Below, piece after piece: positions 59,214 to 64,000 of a stretch of 64,000 nt of DNA. Both the position numbers and the translations under genes were made by a program. Location of the stretch: contig PUQB01000265.1 of NCBI GenBank assembly GCA_003024785.1, positions 216,778-280,777 of the forward strand, written 5' to 3'. This DNA is from Selaginella tamariscina. Its lineage: Eukaryota > Streptophyta > Lycopodiopsida > Selaginellales > Selaginellaceae. Below the pieces are notes generated by a model, which did no database searches, was not told the origin of the DNA, and saw only the letters and a program-made list of their open reading frames with translations. Numbering within the stretch: the stretch's first letter is position 1; each line of letters starts with the position of its first letter.

Positions 59214-60310
59214 ATGGCCACGAGCAACGGGAAGAATGGGGGAGAGCCCATCAGGAAGAGAACCGGAGCAAAGGGCATGAGGAGCCCACTTACGCCAGAA
59301 GATGAGCAGGCCAAGGTAATGGGTATTACATACATGACAGTTTCCGATTTCTCCGTCCAGGTTGATGCCCTCGGCCGCACTCTTGGTACCCTCACCCCTA
59401 AATTGGAACGCTACTGCTCAGATGCATGCTTGAGACGCTACCTGAAGGCTCGTAACTGGAGCCTGAAGAAGGCTGAGAAGATGCTCAAGGAATCGTTGAA
59501 ATGGAGAGCCTCTTTCAAGCCGGAGAACATTCGCTGGGTACTGGCATAACTGAAAGGGGGATTGTTCTTTTTTGATTTTTCATTTTTGATTTTCTTAACT
59601 CTGGTTCATGTGACAGCAAGAGATAGCAAAGGAATCAGAAACTGGCAAGGTGTACCGTGCAAATTTTGTGGACAAGTTCGGGAGGACAATTCTTATAATG
59701 CGTCCAGCAAGGCAGGTTGGTATTGTTTGTTGGTGGACGACTAGTGCGTTTTGATAATTAAGATGGTGTGCAGAACACCAAGGATTCAAACGGGCAGATA
59801 CGGCACCTGGTTTACAGCCTGGAGAATGCAATTCTCAACCTACCAGCCGATCAAGAGCAGATGGTGTGGCTTATTGACTTCCAAGGGTGGAGCGTAAGCA
59901 ACTCGGTGCCGCTTAGCCAAGCGCGAGAGACTGCTAACGTTTTGCAAAACCACTATCCAGAGAGGCTTGGCATGGCCATCCTCTACAATCCTCCTCGTAT
60001 ATTTGAGACATTCTGGGGGGTAAGTACCAATCAGTTCTCATTCCAAGTGCCTCTGGTGCTGATGAAGTTCCGTTTTGCTTTGCAGCTAGTGAAGCCGTTT
60101 CTGGACCCAAAGACTTATAAGAAAGTTAAGTTTGTTTATAACAAAGATGCCGAGAGCAGGAAGTTACTAGAGGAGATTTTTGACATGGACAAGCTGGATA
60201 CTTCCTTCGGCGGCAGGGGAAGTTGTGAGTATAATCACGAGGAGTACGCAAAGATGATGCAGCAAGATGACGTGAGGATGGCTGAGCATTGGGATTGTAT
60301 TCCTTCTTGA
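59214..60310 (+). CDS. SEC14-like CRAL-TRIO domain protein
   Basis: Phosphatidylinositol/phosphatidylcholine-transfer type protein of the cytosol and membranes. Five exons, all joined in phase 0 (59214-59315, 59361-59537, 59617-59715, 59774-60019, 60086-60310), give about 282 residues, a normal length for the short plant class. Introns are 45, 79, 58 and 66 nt. The N-terminal tail is basic (IRKRTGAKG); the CRAL-TRIO-N helix region has YCSDACLRRYLKARNW and AEKMLKESLKWR; the lipid-binding domain has VYRANFVDKFGRTILIMRP, MVWLIDFQGWS, VLQNHYPERLGMAILYNPPRIFETFW and VKPFLDPKTYKKVKFV. It lacks the Golgi-dynamics and nodulin-like tail of long plant SEC14s. The first ATG, 14 bases after a stop, opens the frame. 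No frame break seen. Confidence 0.9.
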
Positions 60311-61035
60311 GCCAACTATGTATGTCTTAGTATCATCAATACATACATACATGCATATATATATATATTTATTTTATTTTTATTATATTCATATGTTTAG
60401 TGCGCTCCTCCAACTTAGCGGTGACAAGGCATGCGCGATCATGCATTTATCGCCCGTTTGGAATCTTTCTCTTCTTTACCTCGTTACCTCAACCATGGCT
60501 GGCTACTGCGTGAGTTAGCACGTCTCAATTCGAACATTTATATGGCACATAATGAGCGCAACCGAAAGGTTTTGCCTCTGTTACCTGCCTTGCTGGAACT
60601 CGAGGACATCACTGTTAGGTGGGGTGTATTAGCTAGCACATTGTTTATTTAGCTTAAAACAAAAATCGATACGAGTGCGGGAGCCTCTTTCCAATTAATT
60701 TGCCTGGCGCCGACCAGGTCACAGTTGCTCTTGAATGCTCTCCTCCGTGCAGAAACAACCAAGCATGTTATCTGCTTTGTGCATTACTGGTATATAGTAC
60801 CACTAACTTATTTCTCTCGATACGACCCGAGCTACCTAATCTTTTGCATTAGGTACCCGAGTTTTGAATTTCCATCCAGGTCGGCCTTATCCCTTCTCGG
60901 CTGCTGATTGAATAAATCCCCTCCTCACCCAAGAGCAGCTCAGCTCTGAACTTGTAGCGTGTCAAAGCACTCTCTTGTTCCGTCCAGGAGAGAGCCGTAT
61001 CTCGTGTGCTCCACTCAACCAGGTTGACGAGGACA
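60311..61035 (+). other. Intergenic region upstream of the KCS gene
   Basis: 725 bases with an AT microsatellite near 60355-60395 and frames of 60-75 codons without domains. It presumably holds the 3' end of the SEC14 transcript and the promoter and 5' leader of the KCS gene. I can name no specific element. Confidence 0.5.
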
Positions 61036-62644
61036 ATGGAGCGAGCAGCCAACTGGAGATATGCCAAAGATGTTGCTAGCAATGTCCTCTTGTTTCTCAT
61101 TTTGCCTGCGGTTGCAGCCCAGTTGGTATGGTCACACAAAGAAGACGTAATGCGTGTCAAGCTGGAGATTGAATCTGCCGCTGGCTTCAATGCAGGGTGG
61201 CTGGTGGCTGCCGTGCTTGGGCTGATACTGGCCGTGATGGTAAGAAGGGCATCGTCAAAGGTGTACATTGTCGACTTTGCCTGCTACAAACCGGCTGACT
61301 CGAGGAAGTGCTCGTCAGAGCTCATGGAGTATTTCGCCAGGCGGCTGGGTGTGTACACGGAGGAGACCATGTACTTCTATAGGAAGGTGTTCCTCAAGGC
61401 AGGCGTTGGGGAGGAGACGTATGCACCCCCTGGGATGTTCCACCACCCAAAGGCAGACATGAGCTGGAAGCAAGCCCGAGTGGAGGCCGAGGAAGTGATG
61501 TTCGGTGCAGTGGATGCATTGCTGGCAAAGACAGGAGTCAAGGCCAAGGACATTGGCATCCTTATTGTTAACAGCAGCTGTTTCACTCCCACGCCCAGCC
61601 TCAGCTCAGTACTTGTCAACCACTACAAGATGGGGAGCGATGTCAGGACCTTCAACCTGGGCGGCATGGGCTGCAGCGCTGGCCTCATTGCCATAGATCT
61701 GGCCAAGGACCTCCTGGGGATGCACCCCAACACCTACCCTCGTGGTCAGCACGGAGAACATCACTCACAACCTCTACACCGGTAACTACCGCCCGATGCT
61801 AGTCACCAACTGCCTGTTCCGTGTGGGAGGTGCAGCCATTCTCCTCACCAACAAAGCCTCGGAGCGCAGCCGGTCCAAGTACCAGCTTCTACACACTGTG
61901 CGGGTCCACAATGGGGCCGATGACAAGGCATACAACTGCATCATGCAGGAGGCCGACTCTCAAGGAATAGTGGGCATCAACCTCACCAAGCACATCATGG
62001 TTGCAGCTGCCGATGCACTCAAGAAGAACCTCACGAAGCTCGGCCCTCTGGTGCTGCCTCTTAGTGAGCAGCTGCTCTTTGCGGCAAATATCATAGGGAG
62101 GAGCGTTTTCAAGATCAAGGGGCTCAAGCCTTACATTCCCGACTTCAAGCTGGCCTTCGACCATTTCCTGCTGCATGCAGGAGGGAGGGCCGTAGTGGAC
62201 GAACTGGAAAAGAGCCTCCGTCTGGGTCCAGACAATATGGAGGCGTGCAGGATGACTCTGTACAGATTTGGGAACACTTCCAGCAGCTGTGTCTGGTACG
62301 AGCTTGCCTATGTCGAGGCCAAAGGCAGGGTCAAGTGGGGGGATAAGCTGTGGCAGCTGGGTGTTGGCTCAGGATTCAAGTGTAATAGCGCTGTCTGGAA
62401 GGCTCTGCGAGACATCCAGGTTTCTTCGGACGACCGTTGCAACCCATGGTTGGATTCAGTTGATGACTACCCACTTGACATTCCCGATGACGGGGAAGAA
62501 CGTCCTCGGCTGGATGATGGTCTCTACTTCCAGACGGTCGACGGCTCCATTGTTCATTGTAATACAGGTCAAGTGGTAAGTGCTGTCCCTGGTGCTGCTG
62601 CTCAAGAGGATCAAGTTGCACAAAGCAATGGTTATCACAATTGA
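61036..62644 (+). CDS. KCS: 3-ketoacyl-CoA synthase (very-long-chain fatty acid elongation)
   Basis: Condensing enzyme of the ER elongase: joins malonyl-CoA to long acyl-CoA for waxes, cutin or suberin, sphingolipids and storage lipids. Starts [13 protein letters not shown] (61036). Two membrane segments ([29 protein letters not shown]), then the FAE1/KCS domain from [11 protein letters not shown]. Active-site features: Cys in [10 protein letters not shown] (about 61660), His in [14 protein letters not shown] (about 62168), Asn in [16 protein letters not shown] (about 62270). Single exon. The frame changes once near 61737: family consensus there is [13 protein letters not shown], and two bases appear to be missing. 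If these are an assembly error the protein has about 536 residues, typical for the family; otherwise it is a recent pseudogene. Conservation on both sides favours the first. Confidence 0.9.
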
Positions 62645-62978
62645 ATTCAATTCACCACCGCACTGCAGTTTGGTTTGGTTTGTCAAAGTTAATTTTAAAG
62701 TCAAAAGTGTTATTCTCAAATATGACATGAATGAATTCACCTTCGCACACTTGTCATTATTAATGACATTTGCTCAAGCCAGCCTGCACTGAAGTAGGTA
62801 GAGCTTCTTTTTATGGAGATCACATGAAACGGACTTTTTCGTCTCCCCTCCTTCCTCTGAAAGAGGAATCTCTTTAAAGCTTCAAGCAAGAGCTGGTTAC
62901 AACCACACAATAATGTTTAAAAGATACTTGGACCCCCAGGGATTTTCCAGCATTTGATACAGAAAAACAAAGCCAAAA
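62645..62978. other. Spacer between convergent KCS and cycloisomerase genes
   Basis: 334 bases that must contain the 3' untranslated regions of both genes. AATAA-type polyadenylation words occur (for example near 62910 on the plus strand). No gene seen. Confidence 0.6.
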
Positions 62979-64000
62979 CTAACTGGTTGCAAGCCAGGGA
63001 AGTCCTAAACCTGGGCAAGACTGTTTTTGCGAAGGAGCGTCAGTAATTGGTCCTAGGCTGATCCGCCATAAATCTAAAAATATGGTGACAAGCATTGCCG
63101 CGGCCAAGGAGTCGATTGCAGTTTGAGACACAGTCCACGGAGAACCAGGCTCCTCGTCCAACCTGTGTACAACAACGTCCACGCGTCTTTGTTTGTTGTG
63201 CATCAATGAAAAGACATACCTCAATGAACATAGGAAAGCTGACAAAGAAATAAATCGCGTAAAACAGGGACCCCACTTTGTAAAAGGCATCTCTCTCTGC
63301 AATTTCGTAGTAAGGGAACTGTAACAAAACATGCATTGAGATAAAACAGAGACGGCCAATGAAATGACTTACATTTGAGATGTGAGTGCCTCCATAAACG
63401 CGGTTAAGTATGAAAGAACAAAAACCCATAGAGCTTGAACAGCCCAGCCAAAGACAAGGCTCCGACCTTTGAGTGCGTAGCGCAGGCGCCTGAGGGTGAT
63501 GTTGGACACCATGTGATAGAACAGAAAATATGCATGTGTGAGAAGAAATGTTGTGAGAGGGACCTGCAACGTGCATCAGTGCATTGCTGCAAACAAATCA
63601 ATGCACAATTACGTGATTCAGCCTCCACGACGGAAAAGTATAAGTTGCCCCCAACACCGTGTAGAAATAATGGGTCCAAAAGTAGTTTCCCACGTATCCA
63701 AAGATTGCGATCCAGATATTAGCCTGCATTGCGGTGCTCGGTGAGAGTGACGAGGAACAAGGTTAAGCGTGCATACCTTGACCCAGTAGCGTTTATACCA
63801 GCGGATCTTCTCATCAGCCTGTAACATAGAGGACTTGCATTATCTAGATGAGACTTGATAAGAAGTATACTACCTTACCAACGAGGATTAACGGAAGGAG
63901 AAAACATGGCAGTGCAACCAACAGACCCAGCAGCAGGTACTCAAGCTCCTTGAAATGCTGCATGAATCGGGATTTGAGATTGTTGAACAAAATACATCTC
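62979..64000 (-). CDS. CPI1: Cycloeucalenol cycloisomerase, 3' part (5' end beyond window)
   Basis: Opens the cyclopropane ring of cycloeucalenol to obtusifoliol in plant sterol synthesis; a multi-pass ER membrane protein. Exons on the minus strand: 64000-63874 (ELEYLLLGLLVALPCFLLPL), 63818-63777 (ADEKIRWYKRYWVK), 63723-63613 (ANIWIAIFGYVGNYFWTHYF), 63563-63373 (FLLTHAYFLFYHMVSNITLR), 63318-63220 (FPYYEIAERDAFYKVGSLFY) and 63162-62979 (AAAMLVTIFLDLWRISLGPI, ending GLPWLATS). Introns are 55, 53, 49, 54 and 57 nt. The whole matches plant CPI1 from its second quarter to the C-terminus. One base seems missing near 63382, where the frame changes between MEALT and ISNFPYYE; this may be an assembly error. 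The start exon lies beyond 64000. Confidence 0.9.

Noticed and set aside
60318-60907. Small frames between SEC14 and KCS
   Set aside because: Short, without domains and with composition of spacer; probably untranslated or promoter sequence.
57680-64000. Lipid biosynthetic gene cluster (SEC14, KCS, CPI1)
   Set aside because: The genes differ in direction and pathway (lipid transfer, fatty acid elongation, sterols) and are separated by ordinary spacers.

Overview
The window is nuclear DNA of a land plant. It holds plant-type genes (a 3-ketoacyl-CoA synthase, cycloeucalenol cycloisomerase, a pentatricopeptide-repeat gene and an LRR receptor-like kinase), interstitial TTTAGGG telomere-type repeats, and LTR elements whose primer-binding site matches initiator tRNA-Met. 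Introns in the host genes are extremely short: about 49-57 nt in the cycloisomerase, 43-60 nt in the phosphatase and 45-79 nt in the SEC14 gene. That is the intron size known from the lycophyte Selaginella, so a Selaginella-like lycophyte is my best guess, but it is an inference and not a proof.

Region 1 (1-26068) is a nested retroelement block. Two nearly identical plus-strand Ty3/gypsy chromovirus copies (A1, 1-6749, cut by the window edge; A2, 17699-24027, flanked by a near-perfect 5-bp target duplication) lie among minus-strand pieces of a related family with longer LTRs (B1, 11443-13205; B2, 24303-26053), a largely non-coding minus-strand internal region, a 5'-truncated LINE (8881-10488), a GC-rich compound minisatellite (7885-8590) and a telomere-motif minisatellite (10651-11103).

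Region 2 (26069-33206) is AT-rich. It holds a 119-bp inverted repeat with a single mismatch (27030-27327), a small candidate exon (27466-27629), and a two-gene PIF/Harbinger DNA transposon (30102-32911) with TAA target duplications, sitting exactly in the anticodon loop of a tRNA-Ala(AGC)-like sequence. Region 3 (33207-42761) is a second Ty3/gypsy family on the minus strand arranged LTR-internal-LTR-internal-LTR and bounded by one 4-bp target duplication.

Region 4 (42762-52558) is AT-rich spacer around an LRR receptor-like pseudokinase gene (46479-49068), with a heavily decayed LTR fossil at 50520-51480. Region 5 (52559-64000) is compact and gene-rich: an inositol polyphosphate 5-phosphatase (+), an LRRC40-like LRR gene (-) whose stop lies only 35 bases from it, a broken PPR gene (-), a SEC14/CRAL-TRIO gene (+) behind twin G-boxes, a 3-ketoacyl-CoA synthase (+), and the 3' part of cycloeucalenol cycloisomerase (-). 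Two of these act in lipid biosynthesis (very-long-chain fatty acids, sterols) and two in phosphoinositide or lipid handling, but they face different ways and look like ordinary neighbours rather than a cluster.

Several otherwise conserved host genes carry one isolated reading-frame slip each, so consensus indel errors in the assembly should be considered before calling them pseudogenes.
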